Source of the DNA: Collinsella sp.
Lineage (GTDB): Bacteria > Actinomycetota > Coriobacteriia > Coriobacteriales > Coriobacteriaceae
DNA length: 59,902 nt
Direction of reading: 5' to 3'
NCBI GenBank assembly: GCA_019414645.1
Contig: DXLP01000013.1
Location: forward strand, 1 to 59,902
Part shown: positions 34,214 through 42,868 of the stretch, piece by piece
Numbering within the stretch: position 1 is the first letter of the stretch
Layout: every line of letters starts with the position of its first letter
Translations under genes and position numbers: made by a program
The notes under the pieces: model-generated
Seen by the model: the letters and a program-made list of their open reading frames with translations, nothing else
Databases searched by the model: none
Told to the model about the DNA's origin: nothing

Positions 34214-34984
34214 TTACTGGAGGGTGGCGTCGATGGCCTTGACCAGAGCGCTGCGCATGCCGGCGTCCTCGAGCGCGACGACGCCCTTGATGGTGGCGCC
34301 ACCGGGTGAGCATACGGCATCCTTCATCGCCGCAGGATGCTGGCCAGTCGCAAGCTGTAGCTTTGCCGTGCCCAGCACCATCTGGCTCACAATGCGATAG
34401 GCATCGGCGCGCGGGATACCGTGCTTGACGGCCGCGTCGCCCAAGGCTTCAATCGCCATGGCGACAAATGCCGGTGCGCAACCGCCCACGGTACCGCCCA
34501 CAAACAGCAGACTCGTGTCGAGCTCGACGACGGTGCCAAGCTTACCGAGCAGGTCGAGCACCACGGCACGCTGCTCGCCGTTGAGCGTAGAGGACTTCTC
34601 GCAGGCGATGACGCCCTCGCCCACCGAAACCGGCGTGTTGGGCACCGTCGAGATGTGTGCGACACCCGGCAGGACCTGCTCCCACTTGGCGCTATCCCAG
34701 GTCCAGGCGACCGAAAGGACAACCTTGTCGGCAAGGGTTTCTTTGAGCGGAGCGAAGACCTTCTCAATCATGTATGGCTTGACCGCAGCAACCACGATAT
34801 CGGATGCGGCGACAACCTCCGCCGCATCACGACAGGCAACCATCCCACGTGCCTCACAACGCTCGACCAAGGCGTCGTAGTGGCCCGCGCAGGCGCACAT
34901 ATCGCTCGCAGCCACACCGGCGGCGATCCAGCCATCGGCCATAGCGCTCGCCATATTGCCAAAACCGACAAATCCGATCTTCAT
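34214..34984 (-). CDS. proC: Pyrroline-5-carboxylate reductase
   Basis: NAD(P)H-dependent reductase for the last step of proline synthesis, 256 residues. The Rossmann motif GFVGFGNMASAMADGW opens the protein. The family hallmarks KPYMIEKVF, SVAWTWDSAKWEQVLPG and VPNTPVSVGEG are visible, and the C-terminal dimer domain has the ProC signature as DAVCSPGGATIKGVVALED (near residues 215-235). It is a single gene; the next minus-strand gene downstream is serS, beyond the plus-strand small gene. Confidence 0.94.
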   Translation of the reverse strand: MKIGFVGFGNMASAMADGWIAAGVAASDMCACAGHYDALVERCEARGMVACRDAAEVVAASDIVVAAVKPYMIEKVFAPLKETLADKVVLSVAWTWDSAKWEQVLPGVAHISTVPNTPVSVGEGVIACEKSSTLNGEQRAVVLDLLGKLGTVVELDTSLLFVGGTVGGCAPAFVAMAIEALGDAAVKHGIPRADAYRIVSQMVLGTAKLQLATGQHPAAMKDAVCSPGGATIKGVVALEDAGMRSALVKAIDATLQ

Positions 34985-35057
34985 ATCTCATAGTCCTCTC
35001 AGACACGCTCTTCAAAACGAAGGCTATTGTCCCACGGCATTGTTTCGTATTGCCGAC

Positions 35058-35528
35058 CTATTTGTGATACGGCTCGCCACGGCTGATCTTGCAGGCGCGG
35101 TAGATTTGCTCCAGCAGCACCACGCGCGCCAAGTTGTGCGGCAAGGTAATACGTCCAAAGCTGAGCATCTCGTCGGCTCGTGTGCGCACGTCATCGCTCA
35201 CGCCGTCCGATCCACCAATCACAAAGGCGATGTCGCTGTTACCACGCAGCATAAGATCGTCGAGCCGCGCCGAAAGCTCCTCGCTCGAGCGCTCTTTGCC
35301 CTCGATGGCAAGCAGGATCACATGCGCTCGAGGCGGCAGGGCTGCAAGAATCGCCGCACCCTCCTTGTCGCGTGCGGCATCCACGCCGCCCGCCTTAGCC
35401 GGGTCGATATCGGCCACCTCGCGGATATCCACCTTGGCATAGGCACCTAGGCGCTTGGTGTACTCAGCGCACGCGTCCTTCCAAAAGCGCTCCTTGAGCT
35501 TACCGACGCAAACGACGGTGTATTTCAC
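35058..35528 (-). CDS. rlmH: 23S rRNA pseudouridine-1915 N3-methyltransferase RlmH
   Basis: SPOUT-family SAM-dependent methyltransferase acting on assembled ribosomes at position 1915 (E. coli numbering). 156 residues, the usual size. The C-terminal trefoil-knot region shows FVIGGSDGVSDDVRTRADEMLSFG, then the RlmH-typical LPHNLARVVLLEQIYRACKISRGEPYHK ending. It begins six bases after the stop of the SPFH-protein gene, so the two may share a transcript. Confidence 0.96.
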   Translation of the reverse strand: MKYTVVCVGKLKERFWKDACAEYTKRLGAYAKVDIREVADIDPAKAGGVDAARDKEGAAILAALPPRAHVILLAIEGKERSSEELSARLDDLMLRGNSDIAFVIGGSDGVSDDVRTRADEMLSFGRITLPHNLARVVLLEQIYRACKISRGEPYHK

Positions 35529-35534
35529 GCGCGT

Positions 35535-36473
35535 CTACTCCTTCGAATCGTTTTGAACTTTGCTGGCGGTCAGCATCTGCTCGAACATCGAGGCCGACTG
35601 CGAGAAATCGCTCGGCAGTACGACCGTCGATGTTTTACCCGTGCGAGCGAACTCTGTCATCATCTCGGACCACTGCGTAAACATGAACAGCTGGTTGGCC
35701 TCGTCGTTACCGACACCCGTCTCCTGGATGATCTCGAGCGAATCCTTGATGCCCAGCGCGATGGCCTTGCGCTGGTTGGCGATGCCTTCGCCCGCCTTTT
35801 CCATCGCCTCGGCCTCGGCGGTCGCCTCGGTGACGCGCTTGATGCGGTCGGCCTCGGCGAGCTCCTGCGCAGCAGCGCGCTTTCGCTGGGCAGCATTGAT
35901 GTCGTTCATGGAGTTCTCGACCTCGGTCGGCAGCGCGATCTTGGTGATGAGTGTCGACACGAGGGTAAAGCCGTAGGCAGCCATCTGCTCGGACACGGTG
36001 GCATTAACGTCCTTGGCGATGTCATCCTTCTTGGCAAAGACCTCATCGAGCGTATAGACAGGGATGGAAGAGCGCAGGGCGTCGGTGATGAAATCACGCA
36101 TCTGGTCGACGGGCTCCTGCAGCATGTAGTAGCTCTTGTAGATGCCCGAATCTGCCGGGCCGGCGCCCATGTCATAGCTCACGTGGTACTGAGCAGAGAC
36201 CTCAAGGCCGATGGTCACGTTGTCCTGGGTCTTAACGTCGATGCCAAAACCGTTTTTCATGGTGCGCAGACTCACCGTGGCGGCCTTGCGGTCGATCACG
36301 GGCACCTTCATGTGGAAGCCCGCGTTGACGATGCGGTTAAACTTGCCCAGACGCTCGATGATCACGGCATGCTGCTGTTCAACGACATAGCAGGCGTTGG
36401 GGAGCAGCAGCAACAAAATGATGATGGGAAGTAGAAAGCTCGTAAGAGCAGCGATAATACCGGACAACAGCAT
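35535..36473 (-). CDS. SPFH/Band 7 membrane protein (stomatin-like)
   Basis: Membrane scaffold protein of 312 residues, probably oligomeric. One N-terminal segment (FLLPIIILLLLLPNA) is followed by the band 7 domain (VVEQQHAVIIERLGKFNRIVNAGFH, then TQDNVTIGLEVSAQY). A charged helical region (AAQELAEADRIKRVTEATAEAEAM) is probably coiled coil. The start at 36473 has GGAG about seven bases upstream; the longest frame adds seven residues. It lies upstream of rlmH at six bases. The family's exact role in bacteria is unsettled; membrane organisation and protease control are the usual proposals. Confidence 0.88.
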   Translation of the reverse strand: MLLSGIIAALTSFLLPIIILLLLLPNACYVVEQQHAVIIERLGKFNRIVNAGFHMKVPVIDRKAATVSLRTMKNGFGIDVKTQDNVTIGLEVSAQYHVSYDMGAGPADSGIYKSYYMLQEPVDQMRDFITDALRSSIPVYTLDEVFAKKDDIAKDVNATVSEQMAAYGFTLVSTLITKIALPTEVENSMNDINAAQRKRAAAQELAEADRIKRVTEATAEAEAMEKAGEGIANQRKAIALGIKDSLEIIQETGVGNDEANQLFMFTQWSEMMTEFARTGKTSTVVLPSDFSQSASMFEQMLTASKVQNDSKE

Positions 36474-36553
36474 GGTCTCTCCTCTGATAGGCACACGTTG
36501 GCACTAGGATACCCATCTCAGACCCTCACACGATCCCGACGAGAGGAGCCGTG

Positions 36554-36765
36554 GACAAAAAGTCCAAATATGAGTACTGCTACCAGTTTAGTAACAGCGT
36601 TTTAAAGACCAAAACGCACTGTTGGACCAAGATTCCTTTCAAATTGACTCAGTTCAGCTCAAGGCAGTGTTAAGTTAGCAAACATTTGTTGCGTAAATAG
36701 TGCAATGATCACCTTTGAAAATGTGATTCATTTAGTGACAGTACTCATATTTGACATTTTTTGCC
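36554..36765. repeat. MITE-like AT-rich element with terminal inverted repeats
   Basis: The ends are inverted copies of each other: CAAATATGAGTACTG at 36565-36579 and CAGTACTCATATTTG at 36739-36753. The match extends outward through TC and an A-run with one or two indels, giving about 25 bases per end. The roughly 200 bases between are clearly more AT-rich than the surroundings and encode nothing. No target-site duplication is certain. It could also serve as the promoter region of the SPFH gene, 80 bases away. Confidence 0.65.
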
Positions 36766-36813
36766 CCACAGGAAGCTTCGCTATACGAGGACCCTATGTC
36801 ACATCTGTCAATT

Positions 36814-36907
36814 CGCCTGCCAGCGGACTCGCCAGCTCGCTAAAAACGCTCCGCGTTTTCTTTGCGCTCGCTCCTTCACAGGTTCAAGTCCCCGTGATGG
36901 GCCCATA
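36814..36907. other. tRNA-linked structured element, Leu copy
   Basis: Downstream of the tRNA-Leu terminator (minus-strand direction). It keeps the hairpin AAAACGC-TCC-GCGTTTT (36843-36859) and the inverted T-loop GGTTCAAGTCC (36881-36891), which equals the tRNA-Leu T-loop rather than that of Arg or Phe. The first hairpin and a tRNA 3' remnant are not seen; the element runs into the MITE-like sequence instead. Confidence 0.7.
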
Positions 36908-36934
36908 ACAAAAAAGCTCCCATTGCTGGGAGCT
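36908..36934 (-). terminator. Terminator of tRNA-Leu
   Basis: Perfect eight-base stem AGCTCCCA/TGGGAGCT, four-base loop and a U7-like run on the minus strand, 12 bases after the tRNA. Confidence 0.88.
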
Positions 36935-36945
36935 CTTTCAATCAA

Positions 36946-37032
36946 TGGTGCGGGCGAAAGGACTTGAACCTTCATGGGGTTGCCCCCATACGGACCTGAA
37001 CCGTACGCGTCTGCCAATTCCGCCACGCCCGC
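36946..37032 (-). tRNA. tRNA-Leu (CAG anticodon)
   Basis: Class II tRNA on the minus strand, 87 bases with encoded CCA. The acceptor GCGGGCG pairs with CGCCCGC, the anticodon loop TTCAGGT gives CAG, the variable arm is TGGGGGCAACCCCA, and the T-loop is GGTTCAAGTCC. It decodes CUG. Confidence 0.95.
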
Positions 37033-37075
37033 GTGCAGGAATTAGAATAACGGAGCGCTACCGCGAACGCAAGAA

Positions 37076-37993
37076 CTATTTTTGAAAAAGTTTGCAGGCA
37101 TTTTCCCAAGCTGCTCGCGCGATTGCCTCAGCATCCTCGCCGGTACGATCGACACGGTCGTTGACCAGCGTGTTTGCCGTGATAGAAATCATTGCCGGCT
37201 CGCACTCAAGACCACGAATGGGCTCCGGTGCCATATACGGGCAATCCGTCTCGAACAAAATGCGATCGAGCGGGGTCGCCGCAAATGCCTCGCGCACGTC
37301 GTCGTTGCGCTTAAAGGTGGCCGCGCCGCCATAGGCGATATAGCAGCCCAAACCCACAAAGCGCTCCATCGTAGCTCGATCCTCGCCAAAGCAGTGCAGC
37401 ACGCAACCGGCCTGAGGCACGCCTACCTCGCGCAGCACGTTGTACGCATCAACGTGCGAAGTGCGCTCCCCATCCGAGTCCTCGTGCCGCAGGTGCAGCT
37501 CCACCGGCACATTGCGGCGCACGGCAACTTCGAGCTGACGTGCCATGCAATCAATCTGCACACTGTGGGGCGCCGGCGCGATGTCGTCGTCGTAATCCAT
37601 GTGATAGTCCAGACCGATCTCGCCGATGCCGACGCACAAAGGGTCATCAAGCGCAGCAACAACCTGTGCGTGAATGTCGTCGGTATAATCCGGCGCGCCA
37701 TAGGGGTGAACGCCAACGAGATACTTGATCTGCGGAATATCCCGCATCGGCAGAATTTCGCGCACGAGCCAGTCGCTATAGTCCGTCACGCTGCGCTTGT
37801 CGGCGATGGGGTCGAGCATCGTCACCAACAGATCGACGCCCGCGGCTTTGGCGCGCGCGAGCGTTTCGGGCACTTCTTTGCCCCAAAACGAAAGCAGATG
37901 CGCATGCGTGTCGGCAAGCGGTGCCAAGGGCACGGGGCAGGCAACAGTCTTCTTTTTCTTGGTAAACGTCACGCGTTCGGCATTAAGCGTCAT
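37076..37993 (-). CDS. TatD-family metal-dependent hydrolase
   Basis: Predicted metal-dependent deoxyribonuclease of the amidohydrolase superfamily, 305 residues. Metal ligands are in DTHAHLLSF (HxH), GIGEIGLDYH, the His-containing LHLRHEDSDGE and LHCFGE, and ETDCPYMAPEP. It overlaps the end of rsmA by 11 bases, so the two are translated together, a common tatD-rsmA arrangement. The start may be a few codons inside the overlap; no better site is visible. Confidence 0.92.
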   Translation of the reverse strand: MTLNAERVTFTKKKKTVACPVPLAPLADTHAHLLSFWGKEVPETLARAKAAGVDLLVTMLDPIADKRSVTDYSDWLVREILPMRDIPQIKYLVGVHPYGAPDYTDDIHAQVVAALDDPLCVGIGEIGLDYHMDYDDDIAPAPHSVQIDCMARQLEVAVRRNVPVELHLRHEDSDGERTSHVDAYNVLREVGVPQAGCVLHCFGEDRATMERFVGLGCYIAYGGAATFKRNDDVREAFAATPLDRILFETDCPYMAPEPIRGLECEPAMISITANTLVNDRVDRTGEDAEAIARAAWENACKLFQK

Positions 37994-38843
37994 GGATTAG
38001 CTCCTGGGCCAGGCGGACAAAGTCAGCAACATCAAGCGTCTCGGCGCGCGTGGTGGGTGAGATACCGCAAGCCTCAAAGGCGGCATCGAGCACGTCCTTG
38101 GCAAAGCCGTTGGCGCTCATGGAATTGCGGATGGTCTTGCGACGCTGAGCAAATGCGGCGTCAATCACGCGGGCCACAAACTCGCGATCGAGTCCTTCGG
38201 GCACCACGCCGTCAACACGGTCGATACGCACGACGGCCGAGTCCACGTGCGGTGCCGGCATAAAGCAACGCGGCGGCACCTCAAAGCGACCCGTCACCTG
38301 CGCATACAGGCCGAGCTTTGCCGTATAGCCGCCATAGGTCTTATTGCCCGGCACTGCGGCAATGCGATCGGCAACCTCCTTTTGAACCATGACGACGGCG
38401 CGCTTGAGCGCGGGCATCGTCTGGAAGAACTGCAGGATGATCGTCGCCGCCACGTTATAGGGCAGGTTCGCGACAAATACCGTCGGCTCACCGCCCGCAA
38501 CCTGCTCAATCTGCTCCGGCGTCACCCTGAGCGCGTCGCCCATGATAAAGCGGAAGTTGGCGTAGTCAGCGGCATGGGCATCGAGCACCGGCTCGAGCTC
38601 GGGGTCGGCCTCGATCGACGTGACGCACGCCGCCTCCTGCAGCAGCGCAAGCGTGAGCGTACCAACGCCCGGACCGACCTCGAGCACGCGCTCATCGCCC
38701 GCAAGCTCGGAAAGCTCGCAAATGCGCTCAATTACATGGTTGTCGATCAGGAAGTTCTGGCCCAGGCGATGCTTGGTCGCAAGGCCAAACTCCTCCAGCA
38801 GCTCCCTTGTTGCCGTGGGGTTTGCCAAAGGCGAAGTTGTCAT
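37983..38843 (-). CDS. rsmA: 16S rRNA dimethyladenosine transferase RsmA (KsgA)
   Basis: SAM-dependent enzyme that dimethylates two adjacent adenosines near the 3' end of 16S rRNA during 30S assembly. 286 residues. It opens with KHRLGQNFLIDNHVIERI. The SAM-binding motif is VLEVGPGVGTLTLALL, and the catalytic motif is VANLPYNVAATIILQF (NLPY). The C-terminal domain follows normal spacing. The gene overlaps tatD downstream and is separated from metG by the terminator-like hairpin at 38878. Confidence 0.96.
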   Translation of the reverse strand: MTTSPLANPTATRELLEEFGLATKHRLGQNFLIDNHVIERICELSELAGDERVLEVGPGVGTLTLALLQEAACVTSIEADPELEPVLDAHAADYANFRFIMGDALRVTPEQIEQVAGGEPTVFVANLPYNVAATIILQFFQTMPALKRAVVMVQKEVADRIAAVPGNKTYGGYTAKLGLYAQVTGRFEVPPRCFMPAPHVDSAVVRIDRVDGVVPEGLDREFVARVIDAAFAQRRKTIRNSMSANGFAKDVLDAAFEACGISPTTRAETLDVADFVRLAQELIHDA

Positions 38844-38877
38844 AGTTGCCTCCTTAGCATGGTGGCGGCGTCTTGAA

Positions 38878-38910
38878 ACAAAAGGGCATGGACCGTTGCG
38901 GCCATGCCCT
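38878..38910 (-). terminator. Terminator of metG
   Basis: Perfect nine-base stem AGGGCATGG/CCATGCCCT (38883-38891 with 38902-38910), ten-base loop and TTTTG on the minus strand, between metG and rsmA. Confidence 0.75.
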
Positions 38911-38950
38911 TACATCTAAACAGCAAATTGCCGATATGGCGCGCGGCGGC

Positions 38951-40552
38951 TTAGCCCAGACGCGGGAACAGCGGCTCGCCCTTCTCGACGGGCTGACCAC
39001 CGGCAAGCAAGCCCCAAGCGCAAATGCCCTTGAGGTCGTCGCTCGCGGCCTCGTCCTCGCACGACAGGCGGCGCAGGGCCTCGGCAGAAGTCTGGGGCAT
39101 GAGCGGCATCAGCAGGTGAGCGGCAATACGGATAGCCTCGAGCAGGTTGTAGATCACAAATGCCAGCTCGTCAGCCTTGGTCTCGTCCTTGGCAAGCGCC
39201 CAGGGCTCGGAGTCCTCGATGTAGTGGTTGGCGGCATGGATGAGCTCCATGACCTCGTCCTTAGCTCCACCGTAATCGAGCACGTCCATCTTGGCCATGT
39301 AGCGCTCGACCAGGCCATCGGCGATCTTTGCCAGCGGGTTTTCGAACGCATCGAACGACGCGGGCTTGGCGGGCGCGCAACCGTCAAAGTACTTGCCGCT
39401 CATGTTGAGCGAACGCGAGATAAGGTTGCCCCAGCTGTTGGCCAGGTCGGCGTTGTAGACCTGCTCCATGCGATCGAAGCTGATGGCACCGTCGGTGCCG
39501 GGGACGACGTCGGTCATGAAGTAATAGCGATAGCCCTCGACGCCCAGCATGTCGATAACGTCCTGCGGAGCGATGGCGTTGCCGCGGCTCTTGGACATCT
39601 TTTCGGCCTTGCCGGTCTCGGCATTGCGCACGGTCAGGAAGCCGTGGGCAAAGACGTGCTCGGGCAGGGCCTCACCGATGGCCATGAGCATGGCGGGCCA
39701 AATGACGCAGTGGAAGCGGATGATGTCCTTACCCACGATGTGGAACTGCGCGGGCCAGCGATAGGCCAGCTCGGCACGCGCCTCGTCGGTGTCGACGCCG
39801 TAGCCGACGGCCGTCATATAGTTGAGCAGCGCATCAAACCACACGTAGGTCACGTGGCCCTCGTCAAACGGGACCTGAATGCCCCAGTCAAAGCTCGTGC
39901 GGCTCACGGAAAGGTCGTTAAGGCCGCCCTCGACAAAGCTGCGCACCTCGTTCATGCGGAACGCAGGCTCGACAAAGTCGGGGTGCTCGTCGTAAAGCTT
40001 GAGCAGCTTGTCCTGGAAGGCGGAAAGCTTAAAGAAGTAGGACTCCTCCTGCACGCGCTCAAGCGGACGGTGGCAGTCGGGGCACAGGTGCTGGCCGACG
40101 CTGCCGTACTCCTCGTCGCCCTTCTGGACCTGCGTATCGGTGAAGTAGGTCTCGTCAGGCACGCAATACCAGCCGTCGTAGCTGCCCTTATACAGGTAAC
40201 CGGACTCCTTCATGCGCTCCCACAGGTACTGCACGGCATGATGCTGGCGCGGCTCGGTGGTGCGGATGAAGTCATCGTTGGAAATCTCGAGCTTGCTCCA
40301 AAGCTCCTTGAAGTGCGGAGCCTGGCTGTCGGTCCACTCCTGCGGCGTCATGCCATGCTTGGCTGCGGCCTCGGCGACCTTCTCGCCGTGCTCGTCCATG
40401 CCGGTCAGGAACTTAACGTTGTAGCCAGCGGAGCGGCGATAGCGAGCCTGAACGTCGGCGATGATGGTGGAATAAGCCGTGCCCAGGTGCGGATCGGCGT
40501 TGACGTAGTAGATGGGCGTCGTGATAAAGAACGAAGGCTTGCTTTGATCCAT
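38951..40552 (-). CDS. metG: Methionyl-tRNA synthetase
   Basis: Class I synthetase charging initiator and elongator tRNA-Met. 533 residues, the short form without the C-terminal EMAP-like tRNA-binding domain. The HIGH-type motif is PIYYVNADPHLGTAYST, a zinc-knuckle-like pair of Cys is in GQHLCPDCHRPLE, and the KMSKS motif reads KMSKSRGN. The C-terminal anticodon-binding helical region has LMPLMPQTSAEALRRL. It lies 69 bases downstream of rsmI, and the run GH5, rsmI, metG is co-directional. Confidence 0.96.
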   Translation of the reverse strand: MDQSKPSFFITTPIYYVNADPHLGTAYSTIIADVQARYRRSAGYNVKFLTGMDEHGEKVAEAAAKHGMTPQEWTDSQAPHFKELWSKLEISNDDFIRTTEPRQHHAVQYLWERMKESGYLYKGSYDGWYCVPDETYFTDTQVQKGDEEYGSVGQHLCPDCHRPLERVQEESYFFKLSAFQDKLLKLYDEHPDFVEPAFRMNEVRSFVEGGLNDLSVSRTSFDWGIQVPFDEGHVTYVWFDALLNYMTAVGYGVDTDEARAELAYRWPAQFHIVGKDIIRFHCVIWPAMLMAIGEALPEHVFAHGFLTVRNAETGKAEKMSKSRGNAIAPQDVIDMLGVEGYRYYFMTDVVPGTDGAISFDRMEQVYNADLANSWGNLISRSLNMSGKYFDGCAPAKPASFDAFENPLAKIADGLVERYMAKMDVLDYGGAKDEVMELIHAANHYIEDSEPWALAKDETKADELAFVIYNLLEAIRIAAHLLMPLMPQTSAEALRRLSCEDEAASDDLKGICAWGLLAGGQPVEKGEPLFPRLG

Positions 40553-40621
40553 GGGGTTTGTCCTCCAGAAAAACGTTGCATACAGGGGATGATTCTAGCG
40601 CAAGGGCTGGATATCCTCCAT

Positions 40622-41500
40622 CTATTGCATATCGAGCACCATGGCATAGACATCGCGCTTGCGGCGCGAATACTTCTGAGACAGGCGCTTAGCCACCGCA
40701 GAGGCGGGCTCCCCCTCCTCGAGCGCGGCGCGGATATCCTCGCGCAGGGCCTCGTCGGGATCCGCTGCCGCGGCGCCAACCGGTACGATGCCAGCCTCCT
40801 CGTCCTCGCTCGGCGGCGCGATGACCAGCGCAATCTCGCCCTTTACCTCGCCGCGAGCACGCAGCTCCTCGGCGAGCTGGGCAGCGGGCCCGCGCAAGAC
40901 CTCCTCGTGCAGCTTGGTGAGTTCGCGGCAGACGGCAACCTCACGCTGGGGAAAGACCTCCGCCACGGCCTCGAGCGTCGCCACGATGCGATGTGGAGAC
41001 TCGTAGAAGATGAGCGCGCCGGGTACTACGGCAAGGCGCTGCAAACGGCGCACGCGGTCGCCGTGCTTTCGGTCCAAAAAGCCCTCGAAGAAAAAATGCT
41101 CGCAGGGAATGCCGGACGAAACGAGCGCCGTGACGCAAGCAGAGGGCCCGGGAATAACTTCTACGGGCACATCGGCCTCACGCGCTGCCTCGACCAGCAC
41201 CTGGCCGGGGTCGGACACACTCGGCATGCCGGCGTCCGAGGCAAAGGCGAGGGTCTCCCCCGCCAGCAGGCGGTCGACCAGGCCGGCGGCGCGACTGGCG
41301 ATCACATTCTCGTCGCAACGGACAAGCGGCTTGGAAATGCACAGGTGCATCAGCAGCTTTGACGTCACACGCGTGTCTTCGCAGCAAATGGCATCGGCGG
41401 CGGCAAAGGCCTCGCCAACGCGCGGGGACAGGTCGCCCAGGTTGCCGATGGGCGTGCCGACCACATAGAGTTTGCCCGTATGGGCGCTGTTTTGCGTCAT
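40622..41500 (-). CDS. rsmI: 16S rRNA ribose-2'-O-methyltransferase RsmI
   Basis: SAM-dependent methyltransferase that modifies cytidine 1402 of 16S rRNA (E. coli numbering). 292 residues, the family size. Signatures are KLYVVGTPIGNLGDLSPR, CEDTRVTSKLL, ASDAGMPSVSDPG and IPGPSACVTALVSSG. The C-terminal part ends with an HTH-like helical tail (SAVAKRLSQKYSRRKRDVYAM). It starts six bases after the GH5-like gene, so both are probably in one operon. Confidence 0.96.
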   Translation of the reverse strand: MTQNSAHTGKLYVVGTPIGNLGDLSPRVGEAFAAADAICCEDTRVTSKLLMHLCISKPLVRCDENVIASRAAGLVDRLLAGETLAFASDAGMPSVSDPGQVLVEAAREADVPVEVIPGPSACVTALVSSGIPCEHFFFEGFLDRKHGDRVRRLQRLAVVPGALIFYESPHRIVATLEAVAEVFPQREVAVCRELTKLHEEVLRGPAAQLAEELRARGEVKGEIALVIAPPSEDEEAGIVPVGAAAADPDEALREDIRAALEEGEPASAVAKRLSQKYSRRKRDVYAMVLDMQ

Positions 41501-41506
41501 ATCAAC

Positions 41507-42568
41507 CTATTCAATCATGCCGCGCTCGAGCGTACCGAGTGCCGCGCGGGCGTCCCATGCTGCAATGCGCTTCTCGGTCTTCCACGTTTGGAAGAACCAA
41601 CCGGCAGCCGGCGCAAACGAAGCCAGCTGGTTGGCGATAAACACGCGCTCGTAGGCATTGCGGCCCTCGGGCGTAACCGACGAGTTGGCAAAGATCGCCG
41701 CGCCCGACCATTCGCCCACCAGCACGGGGAACCCTGTCGAGATCGCTTCTTTAAGCTCGCGCTTGTTACGCGAAATCGCCGTCGTCAGCCCGCGGGGGCT
41801 CGTGATGTCGAGCGCATACTCGTCGCGGTAATGGTACAGGTGAAGGTCCATGTAGACGTTCTTGTACTTGGCACCGCGCATAAAATGCTTCCACTCGCTG
41901 GGATGCCCCGAAGACGAGAAGACGACGATCTTATCCTCGGGCATATACGAACGGACGAGCTCGTAGGCATCGCGATAGAAATTGCGCAAGTAGTGGGCCG
42001 GAATTCCATCCGTCATGGTAAAGAGGCTCTTGCGGACGCTCATCTGCGGCGTGTCCAGCAGCTCAATGCCCAGCAGGCTCTCGGCCTCGCCGTAGCGATC
42101 GGCCAAGCGCTCGAGCACGTCGAGTGCGACATGACGGCCGTTGGTGGACGAATGCCACTCGGCAACAGCCTCCGGCGTGGTGGGCGAATCGTTGGAATCG
42201 CCCTGGCCACCGGGCACCGTCGCCAGATCGAGCAGCACGCGGATGTCGTACTTGGCAGCCCACTCAATTGCACGGTCGATGTAGTCGACAACCGAGATGT
42301 AGGACGCATCGGACTCCTGCGAACCAAAGGCATACCAGGGCACCGGCAGACGCACGGCATTGAGACCGATCTGCGCCATGCGGCGAAAATCGTCCTCACT
42401 CACAAACGTCTCGTAATGACGGCGCATGCGCTCGTTATAGGCGGCGGTGCCCATGGCCTCCTGCAGCTCGGCCGCGTTGGATGCACCGGTCGCCGCGTAT
42501 AGCGACGGGGTCACCCAAGGCTCGGGAATAAACCAGCCAGAGAGATTAACGCCGAGTATCCTCTCCAT
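41507..42568 (-). CDS. GH5-like glycoside hydrolase with an altered catalytic site
   Basis: TIM-barrel protein of 353 residues resembling GH5 enzymes of the exo-1,3-beta-glucanase type (GVNLSGWFIPEPWVTPSLY, RRHYETFVSEDDFRRMAQIGLNAVRLPVPWYAF). There is no signal peptide. The nucleophile Glu is kept in PVLVGEWSGA (about residue 286). The acid/base motif, normally NEP in the strand GIELLNEP, here reads LLDTP (residues 171-174), so the acid/base Glu is replaced by Thr. The DLHGAPGSQ-type loop is also altered (DLATVPGGQG). The ATG at 42568 has GGGGG upstream; the 65 extra residues of the longest frame are not supported. Activity is uncertain. It is next to rsmI. Confidence 0.8.
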   Translation of the reverse strand: MERILGVNLSGWFIPEPWVTPSLYAATGASNAAELQEAMGTAAYNERMRRHYETFVSEDDFRRMAQIGLNAVRLPVPWYAFGSQESDASYISVVDYIDRAIEWAAKYDIRVLLDLATVPGGQGDSNDSPTTPEAVAEWHSSTNGRHVALDVLERLADRYGEAESLLGIELLDTPQMSVRKSLFTMTDGIPAHYLRNFYRDAYELVRSYMPEDKIVVFSSSGHPSEWKHFMRGAKYKNVYMDLHLYHYRDEYALDITSPRGLTTAISRNKRELKEAISTGFPVLVGEWSGAAIFANSSVTPEGRNAYERVFIANQLASFAPAAGWFFQTWKTEKRIAAWDARAALGTLERGMIE

Positions 42569-42807
42569 CACTGCCCCCTTCGGATCGTGCAGGCCGAGCC
42601 TGCATCGTATTGCATAGGAAAAGTATCGTTTTGAGTATACCCGCGCATGCGGACAGACGACCGAACGGTCTGTAAAGTGGCGCAAAAGCGGGAGGAATGT
42701 CTGAGCGGGCGGGCCCGAGATGTGCACGCACGTCGGAAGTAAGCGCCGGAAAGCGCATCCCACTCTGAAGCCAAATTCCGGGACGCAATTTCCGCAGAGC
42801 CCTCAAT

Positions 42808-42868
42808 AAAAGAAAAGGACCCCTTTGCAGAGGTCCTAGTCAATTCAAGGTGGCGGGGAAGGGAATCG
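42808..42868. repeat. Remnant of tRNA-Phe 3' end with terminator copy
   Basis: A direct copy, at an offset of 186 bases, of the terminator and 3' end of tRNA-Phe (real copy 42994-43054). The tRNA part is the last 18 bases (42851-42868), breaking off inside the T-arm exactly as in the tRNA-Arg remnants. The terminator copy is 42808-42837. Confidence 0.85.

Noticed and set aside
36705..37026. Short frames over the MITE-like element and tRNA-Leu on both strands
   Set aside because: MAELADAYGSGP and similar peptides are translations of tRNA-Leu; no protein evidence.
38873..41362. Long plus-strand frame spanning opposite metG and rsmI
   Set aside because: It crosses two confidently identified minus-strand genes and a terminator; a shadow.
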